DNA of 64,000 nt from Salminus brasiliensis (taxonomy: Eukaryota; Chordata; Actinopteri; Characiformes; Bryconidae), in assembly GCF_030463535.1 (NCBI RefSeq), contig NC_132897.1, forward strand, positions 2,215,951 to 2,279,950, in the 5' to 3' direction. Of the stretch, positions 1-11,483 are shown one piece after another (position 1 is the stretch's first letter; each line of letters opens with the position of its first letter). Position numbers and translations under genes: made by a program. A model generated the notes under the pieces. It was given only the letters and a program-made list of their open reading frames with translations, had not been told where the DNA came from and did not search any database.

Positions 1-70
1 TGTTTTGCTTTTCTCTGCAGGGTATTCCACTACACGCGGCCTGATTGTCGGCCTGCCCGCCTGCATCTGA
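1..70 (+). other. Possible splice acceptor and terminal exon at the window edge
   Basis: Bases 1-20 are a pyrimidine-rich tract ending in CAG, which looks like a 3' splice site. In one frame the following bases encode 15 residues, YSTTRGLIVGLPACI, and stop at TGA 68-70. A second frame stays open to about base 320, so the reading is ambiguous. I do not recognise the peptide, and the rest of any gene would lie outside the window. An acceptor-like sequence followed by a short open frame is common by chance. Confidence 0.13.
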
Positions 71-413
71 GCTTTTATAAACTTTTAAGTGCCGCATCCT
101 GCAAGAACGGACTTGATCTTTGCCACACACTGGCACTGTCATGCATAGCTTCTACTTTTCTGTTTGTCCGGTCACTGGAGAAGCTGGCTGAGGGAAATAA
201 CAAAAGATGTGTCCATGCAGCTGAAGAACCTCCTTTAAAAACTGTTTTTGCTCGGCTCATTTCAGAGATACGATTCACAGCAGCTCAAGCTGCACGTTGT
301 TTCATCATGTATCTGCTTTTCTGAGTAAACTTCAGATATCTCTCTTTTCTAAGGAGATCACAAGCTCAAATTTCCACTAACTGCCCCTGTTTGGTTCTGA
401 TTAACTGGACATG

Positions 414-541
414 CACTATGTGGACAAAAGTAATGGGACACTTGTTTGTTGCTTCAGTGTTTCTTCTATAATCAGGGGCATTAAAAAGAGTGTGTCCTGC
501 TTTTCATGGAGTAACTGACTACTGTCCATAGTGTGTGAATG
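414..541 (+). mobile_element. MITE family A, left part only
   Basis: The fragment begins ACTATGTGGACAAAAGTAAT and continues with the family A interior (about 26 bases to a CTTCTATAATCAGGGGCATT-like stretch, then GGAGTAACTG and TACTGTCC). It is cut off by a (TA)n array at 543. Family A is the commonest repeat in this window: about 400 bp when complete, with ends related to TATGGACAAAAGTATTGGGA and its inverse. Confidence 0.7.
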
Positions 542-542
542 T

Positions 543-543
543 A

Positions 544-613
<70 letters not shown>

Positions 614-748
614 CATGTCTAACCCCAATGTCACAGGTCCCTACCCTGGTTAAATAAAAGTTAAATACATAAATATTATATGTACATATATTGTACATAC
701 TGTACATATATGTTTTATACAAAAATGAAAATATATACAGACATATAC

Positions 749-796
<48 letters not shown>

Positions 797-813
797 GTAT
801 ATGTCTGTATATA

Positions 814-872
<59 letters not shown>

Positions 873-1083
873 TGGCCAGGGCTCACTTATAAAAGGCATG
901 TCTAACCCCAATGTCACTACCCTGGTTAAATAAAAGTTAAATAAATAAATAAATAGGTAAAAGAGAAGATGAAAACTATATATGCTCAAAAACTAAAAAT
1001 ATGTAGAGCTAAAATTATATCTAAATATATTTTGAATACAAAATAATAAAATAATGAAACAATTATGTTTTATACAGAAATAA

Positions 1084-1135
<52 letters not shown>
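543..1135. repeat. Microsatellite cluster with a duplicated transposon-like tail
   Basis: (TA)n arrays lie at about 543-612, 755-793 and 1094-1134, and a (TG)n array at 817-868. Between them the segment GGCATGTCTAACCCCAATGT, ending TACCCTGGTTAAATAAAAG, occurs twice (about 613-668 and 895-950). This tail resembles the end of a dispersed fish repeat. No coding potential beyond low-complexity frames. Confidence 0.85.
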
Positions 1136-1139
<4 letters not shown>

Positions 1140-2560
1140 GGTTGTGAATCAATCAGTGTACAGATCCATCAAAGTAATCCAAGACTCATACTGTGCTTTG
1201 TGGAAGTGATAAGTATCATGGTGGCGTTGTTTCGGACAGTATTTGCCATTTCGCCCACCATAAACTCTTACACCTCTTATTGTCATCAAACAATACATGG
1301 ATCAACTGGAAAGATGACTGAAGACAGTCAGCAGAAGGCCTGCTGGTGTGTCTGATGCCATGGATCCGTAAGGAAACGGCTGTGTGAGGTGGTGTAAACG
1401 GGATGAGATGAAGGTACAGAAGGTGAAGCACAGGGAACTGATTCCTTGGAACTGTGACGCATCCACCAACCCCTGCTTACTGTAACACTGAAGGAGCTCG
1501 CGTTAGCTGGAGGCAGGGACTGCTGAGGCGTCTCACCATGAATCATCAGCGGGACTGCAGGACTTCTCCTTAAGATCTTTCAGGAATACTTTCATTCCTG
1601 GGAAGAAGAAAGGAAGTGGTTTATTTGAGCTGGGCGGGGATTTGCCATGTTTTACATTTTTCTATGTTTTTTTTTTTATGATTATGTAACATCAGCTGTT
1701 TTGCAATCGTTTGGACAGTCATGCTCTTTTAGCAGAAACTGAATGAAGCCAAATGTTTCTGCTTTAAATAGTAAATGGTTTTATTCTTCTCAGCCACATT
1801 TCTATTCATAACATCCAGGTTTGTTTGTTATTGTTGTGCTTATTTTGATTTTTTACCAAATAATTCAATAAATAAATAAATAAATAAATTCATTTCTCAC
1901 CTGCACTCTTTCGTTTGTTCTGCTTGAATGTACAGCTGTAGGCTTTTACTGGTATTACATGGTGATTGAGGGTTTTTGAGGATTGGGGTTCTAAAAAAAG
2001 GTTCTTCGCACATCTCACATACAGTTCGGGACTTGATAGAACCACCTGCTGACCGCTGACCATCCGATAACCACGGAAAATCGGATCCGCTTAGTAATCC
2101 AATCCAGGGCCAATGCCAGAACTGGTCAGATCTGAATGGGAGGGCACTTGGGGCCCCACTGCTCTGACAATTCTGCCAAAATTCGCAGTTAATATTTTTT
2201 TTAGGGCCCCTAAAAAAGTCACAGGCCCTTAGAAGCATCCTAACCCCTAAATCTCGCCACAAGCACCAGTCTGCTCTAAAGCCTGTGTGCTGTAAACCTC
2301 ACATCTCCCTCAATACCGGGTCTATTATCGGTTTAAACAGTTTACAGGGCTAATAACAATAATAATATCAATAATAACTTTTCCTGCATGGATGATAAAA
2401 AGCTGCACTGGCTTGGACGCTGGTGTTTATGGGGGCTGACTATTTGCATGTAGGGTGTGTCTACAAGATCAGTGTGGGCTGCAAGATTTATATCTGTGAT
2501 CGTTTAATGCATTCATATATATATATAATATAATATAATAATAGAAGTTCAGTTCGACTG
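1140..2560. other. Intergenic stretch, no gene recognised
   Basis: I see no convincing exon, RNA gene or complete mobile element. There is a short (AAAT)n run near 1868-1890. A minus-strand open frame at 1897-2262 matches no family I know and shows no plausible splice structure. Confidence 0.5.
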
Positions 2561-2569
2561 GCTAACTAG

Positions 2570-3030
2570 TAGCATGCTAGCTAATACAGTCGAGGGAGGT
2601 ATGCGCATGCGCAGTGGCGTTGTTATTGATCTCTTAATTGGAAATGTTGACTAATGAGAGCTAATCAATGGATGCAGGTGACAAACCGAGAACCGTAAAC
2701 ACAGCTGGTTCTCCTCCGAAAGAACATCCAGCAGAACCCAAACGGAGCTGTAAACGCCGCCCCCACATTTGCATAAACCCGCGCACTCGATAAAGCTCTA
2801 GTCGGAGCTCGTTAATCGGTGAAACGGTAAAACGCCGTGGCGACACGGAGGAATGAGGAGGTGCTGATACCGGAGAGCTGTTCCTCACCTCCAGACCTCC
2901 AAAGTTATGGGAGTACAACGGGCCTCATGACCGACCGCGGCTTTTCCTGTGCCAGCGTCCGCAGAAGAGGCGCTCGAACTCGGTGGCAGCAAACAGGGAG
3001 CCACGCTAGGCTACAAGCTAACGCTTAGAC
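2570..3030. promoter_or_regulatory. CpG-rich promoter-like patch with NRF1 and octamer motifs
   Basis: This patch is clearly richer in CG dinucleotides than its AT-rich surroundings. It holds a perfect NRF1 palindrome, TGCGCATGCGCA, at 2602-2613 and an octamer, ATTTGCAT, at 2767-2774. The combination is typical of CpG-island promoters of broadly expressed genes. I could not identify a first exon: the best plus-strand open frame (2837-3028) starts with GTG, not ATG, and is unfamiliar. It may be the promoter of an unannotated transcript or an unmethylated relic. Confidence 0.35.
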
Positions 3031-3604
3031 TAGCTTTTGCCATCCTGTCTCTTCAGTGTCGGCTCCCCCAAAAACAAACTGGGCTACAGCTGAACCAAAC
3101 TGGAGATGGACTCACATTAGAGGGGATATACTGGCTTATTTAAGCCTTTTTTAAGCCTGGGGAGGTGAATGAGGGAAGGCTGTCTGGTGCTAATATACAT
3201 AATTACAGTGTAACACGATGCTGTCGGTGGGTTCGGTGGGTTCGGTGAGCTGTGGCCGGTATCGTGAACCAGTGATTCCGGCCTGTTGTATTGTGGGGTT
3301 AAAGGGCATGGTGCTAAATTGGCTTGTAAACATATATAAGGACATTTTCACCGCAGCCAAATCCACATACTCCACAAATCCTCGATAAACACAGGATACG
3401 ACGTCTTTATTGGAGTTCATCATGTTGGAAAAATGCAGGGGCTTCTTTTAAGTCACTGGTCCCATACGGTCCTGGCTCCAACCCTGTCTGGCCGTCCCTG
3501 AGGACTGGGGCTCTAATAATTCGTCCTACCCATCGAACTGTCCTACCAACACGGTCCTGTCGATGTTACGTCATGATACTTGTGCTCGGCGGTTTGACCA
3601 TAAT

Positions 3605-3638
3605 TTCATCCTACCTTAATAAAGGTAAAGGGGCAGTG

Positions 3639-3674
<36 letters not shown>

Positions 3675-3752
3675 TGCCGAGCCCAGGAATCGAACCCACA
3701 ACCTTGTTATCAATAACCCGGCACTCTAACCGCTGAGCCACCACTGCCCCAA
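3605..3752 (-). mobile_element. tRNA-derived SINE head
   Basis: Read on the minus strand, it begins GGGGCAGTGGTGGCTCAGCG, goes on through a B-box-like GGTTCGATTCC and runs into a (TG)n tract (3643-3671 on the plus strand). This matches the head of the more complete SINE at 56601-56895. It is truncated after the head. Confidence 0.75.
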
Positions 3753-3824
3753 TCCCACCTAGGCTTAAATTAATTACATTTATTGTTAATTGCTTTATTT
3801 AATGTAAATTTTAATGTAATTATA

Positions 3825-3998
3825 TGGTTGGTGTGGCACAACAGATAACACCGCTACCACACCGCATAGAAGACTGGGGTTCGATTCCCGACTACTAACA
3901 CTACTATCGGCCTGCCTCTGTAATACGAGTAACCCTGCAAGTCGCTCTGGATAAGAGCATCAGCTAAATGCAATGTAAATGCATGTAAATGTAATTGT
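3825..3998 (+). mobile_element. Short tRNA-like SINE, second family
   Basis: It starts TGGTTGGTGTGGCACAACAG, contains GGGGTTCGATTCCCG (B-box-like) and ends with GTCGCTCTGGATAAGAGC followed by TAAATG repeats, the 3' tail usual for fish tRNA-derived SINEs. Further copies lie at 46306-46478 (plus) and 60750-60951 (minus). Confidence 0.8.
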
Positions 3999-3999
3999 A

Positions 4000-4822
4000 A
4001 TTTTAAGTGTATTATATAATCCCGTTCTCATGTTATTATATATTATTTGTTCCATATTTTAAGTCGTTGAAAATATGTTAGTGTTAAAAAAGGCAGTTCA
4101 AATCAATGAAGGTAGCTCACTTAAGTTAACCAGGCAGGTTTGTAATATTTCTGAAGTAAGTAAATCAATTAAATTAATTGCATATTTCTGTCCATGAAGA
4201 ATTTTACAGACAGTAAAATAAAAACGTTGATTTAATGTAATTTTCCTATTAAATCACTGGTGTTACTGCCACTCTATCTCTTAACACACTCTGTGGTAGG
4301 ATAATTTGACACGGTGGGACCGTTCGACAGCTTTATCTAAGGGTATGTGCTACGGTAGGATATTGCGATAAGCTAGGATACCTGGACAGAGCACCGCTTT
4401 GAGTTTTAGGTGGTCTCTGAATAGTTGAGGAAATTGCTGTATAACACAAGGTGAGCTCCAGGTGGCTGGTTTTCTAGACTCAGATTAATCCAAATAAAAT
4501 AACACCCATTCCAAGCCATCCCCACCTCTCTGGGCAGACTGTACTCCCCCTGATTTGGAGCCCTGGAACCTGTGGTCTGCATTATACAGCTCTTACCTCA
4601 TAGCGTATTGATTTATTATTTTATTATTATTAAAACCGATCATGACAGAAAATCCAATCTTTTTTCAGCTGGCTAAGTGGCCCAGCTTTCCAGCGCAGAT
4701 TTTGGCAGGTAGGATGGCAATAAACCCATGATTTAATTACGCTTCTTCTCAGTGCAGAGAAAGGGTATATAATCATTTAATTTTTCACATTTCTTTCACA
4801 TTTTGACATCATTTTGATTGTA

Positions 4823-4854
<32 letters not shown>

Positions 4855-5085
4855 ATTTTAAAATAATGTGAAAAATGAAATGATTTTGTGTGTGTATATA
4901 AATGTATAATTTTTGTGTGCATATATATCATAATCCTAATTTCTGACCATTGTTCACTTTTTGACATTATTTTGATTGTGTCCAAATGTCTTGATGACTT
5001 GACCAATAGCAGGGGGCGGGGGTTGGAGATCCATTTTTTTGTCTTTTACACCATCAGTCTTAATAAGCTTAAGCAAATTATCTAA

Positions 5086-5148
<63 letters not shown>

Positions 5149-6005
5149 TATATGCTTTAGACAGATCTACTGTACATAGCAATAAAATTTGATAGCAGTG
5201 CCCAGTGAAAACCCATATAACAAAAACAGCAGAGATCCTAGGACAGAACCTTGAGGGATGCCGTATTTTACCTTCTTAGGTAACAAGCACTGCTGTTTAC
5301 ATTTCCAAACTGACGGAGATCTAGGTGTTCTAGCCTGACAAGTATGATCCATAGTGTGGTCCATAGCATTAAATAAGCACTACCATTAAATAATCCATTG
5401 AAGATTCATAGCATCTTTGAGAGGATAATAGTTGATCATTATTATCGTTACTGACACTGAAGTCCTAATAGATTTTTTTCATGTATATGAGCCCCACCAG
5501 CTTTCACGTAAGAGCTGTACTAGGTTTCATGCCGAGTCTTGGCTGAGGATTTTGGCTCCAGCTTGCCCAGAAAAAGGATTTCTCAATCGCTACTGATTAC
5601 TTAATGGACTGAAACTTATCTAGTACATACTGCCAATGTGTAGATCATAAATCATACATAAGAATTCCAGAAATGCTTAATGAGGAGTTTATAGATGTTG
5701 CTCAATGTTTAACTTGTTAAAGGGCCTCACTTTCCATATCCATACAGTCCATTAATGGAAGCTAAGCTGCAAATACAGCTGTTTTGGACAGAAAGGGTGA
5801 TGAGATTATATACTTTTATTTATATATATATATATATATATATAATGCTAATACATATATACATATTTGGGCCTGTATAGCTTTACCTACTAATCAATTA
5901 TCAATCAAATATATACTATGTTCCATATATTATGTGTACCGAATACATGATACTTGCATACATGTAAACAATATATGTACAAAATAATGGGCCTAATCCT
6001 TTGAT
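4000..6005. other. AT-rich intergenic stretch with (TA)n arrays
   Basis: (TA)n tracts lie near 4836-4854, 5094-5145 and 5820-5844. A minus-strand frame at 5167-5364 contains KYGIPQGSVLGSLLF, which resembles the GVPQGSVLGPLLF motif of LINE reverse transcriptases, so a small LINE fragment may lie at about 5200-5300. Otherwise I see nothing supportable. Confidence 0.5.
5190..5300 (-). mobile_element. Possible LINE reverse-transcriptase fragment
   Basis: On the minus strand the translation contains YGIPQGSVLGSLLFLLY. In non-LTR retrotransposons the motif G-(V/I)-P-Q-G-S-V-L-G-P-L-L-F belongs to the reverse-transcriptase palm region just before the catalytic YADD. The match is good over about 17 residues. 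No YADD follows in frame within the fragment, so it is a decayed remnant. Confidence 0.6.
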
Positions 6006-6008
6006 CTA

Positions 6009-6175
6009 CACTTTATGGACAAAAGTATTGGGACACATGCTCATTCATTATTTCTTCTGAAATCAAGGGTATTAAAATTGATTTATTCTGCTTCTGTTGG
6101 AGTAACTGTCTCTACTGTCCAGGGAAGAAGGCGTTCTACTAGATTTTGGAGGAGGAGCACTGCTGTGAGGATTTG
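6009..6175 (+). mobile_element. MITE family A, 5' part
   Basis: It begins ACACTTTATGGACAAAAGTA and runs through the TACTGTCCAGGGAAGAAGG and TAGATTTTGGAGGAGGAGCA interior blocks before ending abruptly. A second copy starts about 20 bp downstream, giving a broken tandem pair. Confidence 0.85.
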
Positions 6176-6192
6176 ATTGGCCACCAGTTCAT

Positions 6193-6612
6193 TTACATAC
6201 ACTTTATGGACAAAAGTATTGGGACACCTGCTTAATCAGTGCTTCTTCTGAAATCAAGGGTATTAAACAGCGTTGGATGTCTCTACTGTCCAGGGAAGAA
6301 GAAGGCTTTCTACTAGATTTTGGAGGAGCGTTGCTGTGAGGGTTGATTGCATTCAGCAGAAAGAGCATTGTTCGTGAGGACAGGATGTTGTCATGATGAT
6401 CACCACCCCACCTCATCATCCCCAACTCCTTAACTCATCCCAAAGGTACTGGATGGCACTCCACCACCATCGTTCCAGAGTTCACAGTTCTTCCACTGCT
6501 CCACAGCTCAATGCTGATAGACAAGCTATGTGTGTGCATTTGCACATCTGCGACTTTGAATTCATTAGAAGGAGTGTCCTCAAACATTTGGACATGTTGT
6601 GTATATCCTCTT
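6193..6612 (+). mobile_element. MITE family A, nearly complete
   Basis: Left end ACACTTTATGGACAAAAGTA, right end CAAACATTTGGACATGTTGT. The ends are imperfect inverted repeats. The interior has the family blocks (GATCACCACCCCACCTCATC, GAACACAG-like, GCTCCACAGCTCAATGCTG). No transposase is encoded, so it is non-autonomous. Confidence 0.85.
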
Positions 6613-8487
6613 AAGTCCACTTGTTGGGCATTTTAGGGAATTTTAGCAGTTGTTTAAGGGTTTTTAACAAGATATTGCAAGATTGTTTATCCGGGTCTCA
6701 GGTTCTCAAATTTTCAACCTCCAGGACCAGAACTGGGCACTTCTGACCCCGGCTAAGAAGGACAGGCTGGTAGATATTTTAGAATTCTAACCTCTGTGAT
6801 TGTTTTGACTGCTGGTTTGGGGTTTGGGTTGACGTGGCCTTCTGGCTTTGACTGGTGCACTAAAGTATTTGCAGATGTCTGCAACAAAACTTGTGCAACA
6901 CACAGACACATTTTTCTGCAAGCTGAGCTTCTGCCGCTTGTCCCACAGCCTTCTGGGTCTGATTTGAGAGCTGTAAGTACAGAGGGGGTCTGTTTTGGAG
7001 AGGACGAGATGAACAATAGATGTAGTGTTGACAAGTCTCAGCCGCTTGGCCCGACCAGAGTGTATGTGGGAGGATTGAGAGGTCACTGTCAGACTCTGGG
7101 TATTAGAGGCTTCATCCCTGGACTTTGTAGTGTTTGACACGGCCTTGTTTGGTTGTCAGTCAGTCGGTTCAGTTGTTTTAACGGAGATGATTTCACTTCC
7201 TGGAAGATGATTAACCTCACAGTGGTTTCCAAATCTGGAATCCTGGAATTCACAGCTCGAACCCAGACCCAGGCCTACATTTTTTGTGTGTATTTGTGAC
7301 ATTTGTGTGGGTGTGGGGCATAAATAATCAGTCCACAGCCATTTGTCAGAAGTCTGTTAATGGATTTATGGAAGAGCACTGTGAATTGTTTTTAAGACAG
7401 CGTCAGGACGAAAGCACTAAAAAGAAAAAAAGGAAAGTTATAAGCCCGTCGAGAAGGGCACACATCCCGTTTCCAGTTGGGGAGTGTGTTCACTGAGAGT
7501 TTTGGGTTGCGTTTGGAACAGTTACATAACCCGTCTGTTAAAATGATGAAACCATAAAAAAGAGACGAGATCAAGCGCTGAGAACTCGGCCCAGTGTGGT
7601 TTACTGTCTGTCTTTGTTTATCGAGATTTCTAATTACAGTCCTGAGGAAAGATGTTGAACTGTGTTGGCTCGGAACGTCTCGGTTATAAACAGTGTCGGA
7701 TGGAGTCTAAGCAGCAGACGGGAAATAACAAGTAATTTTGAACTGGACAGTTGGCCCATTCATCAAAATCATAACAAATTGGACACAGTGTTGAGGACAG
7801 CTGTTTCATAAAAAGGAAACGTGCAAATACAGTCTTTTGTATTTCAGCATACAGCAAAAATCCATAATAATACCTAGTACCATAGTATTATCACCTAATA
7901 TTGTTATAGGTCTTTAATTGTTTTGGGAACATTATAATTTTTGAACTTCTAGTTGCTATTTATGGCCTTTAGGCCCAATTGACCTGAGCTCATACTCATT
8001 TTGGACTTCGTTTATGTTCATTATTTTTATTATTTTGACTATAATCACATACACTCATGAATATACATGAAACGCAGTGTGATATGCATTACAAACTGCT
8101 TTGTGTCAAAGTTTAAAACTGGGATATTTGTATTGGAACCCTTTTCCGATGTTGCTTAGTAATTGCTGTGGTACCCCGTGTAGTTGGTTAGGTGTTACTC
8201 GTTTAATCATCTGTACACAAGAATATTGCATAACCTTTTGCACCCATTGATTCCTATGAGGACAAAATCTGTAATCATCCCAAATCTCACAGTCAAACTG
8301 AACAGCCTAGAGCTGGAACAGGAAACGCATCACTACTTCCGAAACTGCAGAACGAGATACAAAAATAGTCTCCTCTTGAACATATTCAACCGCCATCCAC
8401 ACCACGGACCTGCTGTAGACACATGCATGTGAGGTTATGGAGGTGGAACCATGTCCATATGATGTATAATCATGTGCCAGGAACCCA
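6613..8487. other. Intergenic stretch, no gene recognised
   Basis: Overlapping open frames on both strands at about 6753-7140 resemble no known family. The rest is AT-rich sequence without recognisable exons or repeats. Confidence 0.45.
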
Positions 8488-8655
8488 ATTTTGATTAGGG
8501 TCATTGTCTTGCTGCATGGCCCACTTACAGTTAAGCTGAGACTGGTACAGTCCAGAGTTCATAGCTCCATCAATAATGACAAACTGTTAGAAACTATGGC
8601 ACTCCCACCCTCATGCTTCACAGTTGGGATGCAGTTCTTGTGTTTGATTGCAGTA
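8488..8655 (-). pseudogene. Tc1/mariner-like transposase remnant
   Basis: On the minus strand the sequence decodes, with frame breaks, to VKHEGGSAIV and then MQQDNDP. These correspond to the transposase blocks VKHGGGSIMVWGCF and [10 protein letters not shown] around the second catalytic Asp in the Tc1 family. The fragment is short and frame-disrupted, so it cannot make enzyme. Confidence 0.75.
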
Positions 8656-8667
8656 TTTGGTTTGCGT

Positions 8668-10340
8668 CAAACTAGGGATGGGCAATATTACGATATTTTT
8701 ATTGCTTAAGAATAGAATAAGCATATCAGATGTCATCAGTTTTTAAAGAACACTGATCCGCTGCACACTTAATTACAAACCGTGTAATTAGTCTGGTTTA
8801 ATTGGATGTAGTGCAGCACTGTTTGAATGGAAATCACTGTACTGCAGATTTTCCCAATTAATATTTAAGACAATTGAGTCAAATACGCAATTACTGAAGA
8901 TCTAGATAGTGATGGTCCCTGTACAAATCAGACAGCACAGTGTATAATGAGCACTGGAGACTGAAATGCTCTACTATGGACTCTATATAGTGAATTTTAT
9001 CATTTACCTCTATTTTTTTCTCAAACCAGGGATTGGCAATAAGTTTTTTTATATATATATATTTTTGGATTGTGATAAATTGTGTTCTTGTGATACACAA
9101 TAAGCTTTTCTAAGCATATCGCCAGTGCTTACAGAACACCGATCCACTGCAAATTGCATTACCAACAGGTTTAATTAGATGTAGTGCAGCACTGTTGCAC
9201 TGTTTGAATGGAAATCACTGTGCTGCAGTATGGGAGAGTAATTAAAGGGTGTTTTTTATTATTATTATTTTTTTTTTTGAAGAATCTGTCGCTTGAATTG
9301 ATGCATTTTGTCTGGGGTCGAGTGTTTTATGATAAAAAAATATTGCATCATGATACATGATATTTATCATATCGCCCACTCCTACATCAAGCATGATGTT
9401 TTTCAATTTAAACCCCCAAATTGCTCAGTAAATTAAATGACTTTTAAAATATACGTAAATAAAATCTTTTCTCACTAATTTCTCAGTTAATCTTCAAGAC
9501 AATTGAGTCAAATACTCAATTACTGATGTTCTAGATAGTGATGGCCCCAGTACAGTGTATAATGAGCACAGTAGACTGAAATACGCTGCTATGGGCTGGA
9601 TTTTGGTTTGCAAATTTGCAAATTTTATTGTTTTAGTTTTTTTCCTCAAACCAGGGATTGGCAATATGATGATATTCTGAATTGTATTGTGATAAATTGT
9701 GTTATTGTGATACACTAAGCTTTTCTAGGTGTATTGAGAGTATCGTCAACACTGATCCACTGCAAATTAATTAGTTTAATTAGATTTAGTGCAGCACTCA
9801 TTAAATGGAAATCACTGTACTGCAGTGTGGGAGAGTATTGGAAAGATGGTTCTTAAGAATCCAAGCATTTTATCTGGGGTCGAGTGTTTTACAATAAATA
9901 TTGTGTATCGTGATGCAATATTTTTATCATATCAAGCATGATGCTTTTCATTTAAACCCTAAAACTCAGACTAAGACATTTAATGTTGGGGAATTTTGCT
10001 CAGTAAATTAAATATGATTTAGAAGTCATTCAAGTGTTTGTTGTTTGGCCGCCTTTAAAAACTAATTTCTCAATTAATCTTCAAGACAATTGAGTCAAAT
10101 ACTTGATTACTGATGTTCTAGATAGTGAAGGCCCCTGTACAAATCAGACAGCACAGTGTATAATGAGCACAGTAGACTGAAATGCGCTGCTATGGGCTGT
10201 ATTTTGGTTTGCAAAATAGTGAATTTTATTGTTTGTTTAGTTAACAAACAATAAATATTGTGCATCGTGATGCAATATTTTTATCATATCGTCCACTCCT
10301 ACATCAAGCATGATGCTTTTCAATTTAACCCCCCAAACCC
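8668..10340. repeat. Tandem triplication of a ~600 bp MITE-containing unit
   Basis: The block GACAATTGAGTCAAATAC, followed by TCTAGATAGTGA and CAGCACAGTGTATAATGAGC, occurs three times in direct orientation (marker at 8871, 9499 and 10084, spacings 628 and 585). Between them are copies of a fish MITE with ends like GGGATTGGCAATATGATGAT and its inverse, rich in TATCGTGATA palindromes. The copies have diverged clearly. Confidence 0.75.
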
Positions 10341-11483
10341 AGACTAAGACATTTATGTATGTATTCATGTATTATTATGTAATTGCTCAGTAAATTAAAT
10401 TACTTAAAATATACGTGTGAAGTTCCAGTGAATCCTGTGATCCGTAGTGTGGATTTATCTGAAGCTAGGCTTGATTTGTTGGTCTTTGTCAGAAAAGTGA
10501 TTTTATATGGAATTATCAATTAACTAAATAAATGACCATATTATAAAAATAAACCACAGTCACTCTCTCAAACCCTTTTACAATGTTCCACCATGCTGTT
10601 CTCATTCCCTTTGTTTTTCTTTTACTTCTCAGGAGTCACAGAGAAACCATTGCCATTTTAGGAGCCGCATGGGGAACGTTTAGGCCAGGAGTCAGGCCTG
10701 CCATGGGCTTTCACAGGATAAACAAGCCTGCTTGTTTTGTGGTTCAGCTTTTAAACATCCTAAGAGGTAATCTTCTGGTTGCAGGGCCCTAACACAGGTC
10801 ACCTTAGGGCACATCTGTGCCTAATTTAGGGTGTCATTTAAAAACGTGTGACGACATCTATTTGAAGTTGAAGTTGGTTAATCAGCAGATGAGCCCCTTC
10901 AATCTGGGGCTTTATTATTACTGGATGAAGACGTTGGGATTTCCGGGTGGGCAGGGTGCTTAATTACGCTAGAAGTCCACTGGGTGTCCTCGCTGGGTTG
11001 TTTTTGGCCCTGAAAGCCTTGTGAAATGCCACTGAAGTTCAGAGAGTCACATTTATTCAGTCCTCATCTCAGAGTGTCGTCTCGTCCCGGACGCTCCTGC
11101 CGTTAATTTTTAATTTATTTAGGATTTCAGTTACAAAATGCTCAGGGTTCATTTTCCCCCACTATTGTGTTGCTAGTGTCAACATGAAAGATCTCCTGCT
11201 AAATTAATTATTATTAAACCCTGATCTGATCATTTTCTCAGTCCAGGAGTCAGCGGATTAACCATTCCCTTTTCCCCTTAGGTTATTAGGCCTTCCTTCA
11301 GCTGGAATTCCTCAACAGCCGCAGATCTCATCCACAGATGTGCAGTCAGATGGCTGTAGGCTCTCCATCTCTCACAAACCTACGGAGAAAACCTCCACCC
11401 TTAGATTTGGATGCCCATACTGAAAACCAGCACTCCTGCAGCATCGGCGCATCACCGCTGAAGCTGTTCCCTCCTTTAGGCTG
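10341..11483. other. Intergenic stretch, no gene recognised
   Basis: Mixed composition with no convincing exon or repeat. The open frame at 10583-10792 has no recognisable domain. Confidence 0.45.

Noticed and set aside
416-989. Tyr-Ile or His-Thr rich open frames
   Set aside because: Translations of (TA)n and (CA)n microsatellites.
4668-4713. 46-bp segment between TTTTTTCAG and GTAGG as a mini-exon
   Set aside because: No neighbouring exons, no recognisable peptide, and such pairs are frequent by chance.
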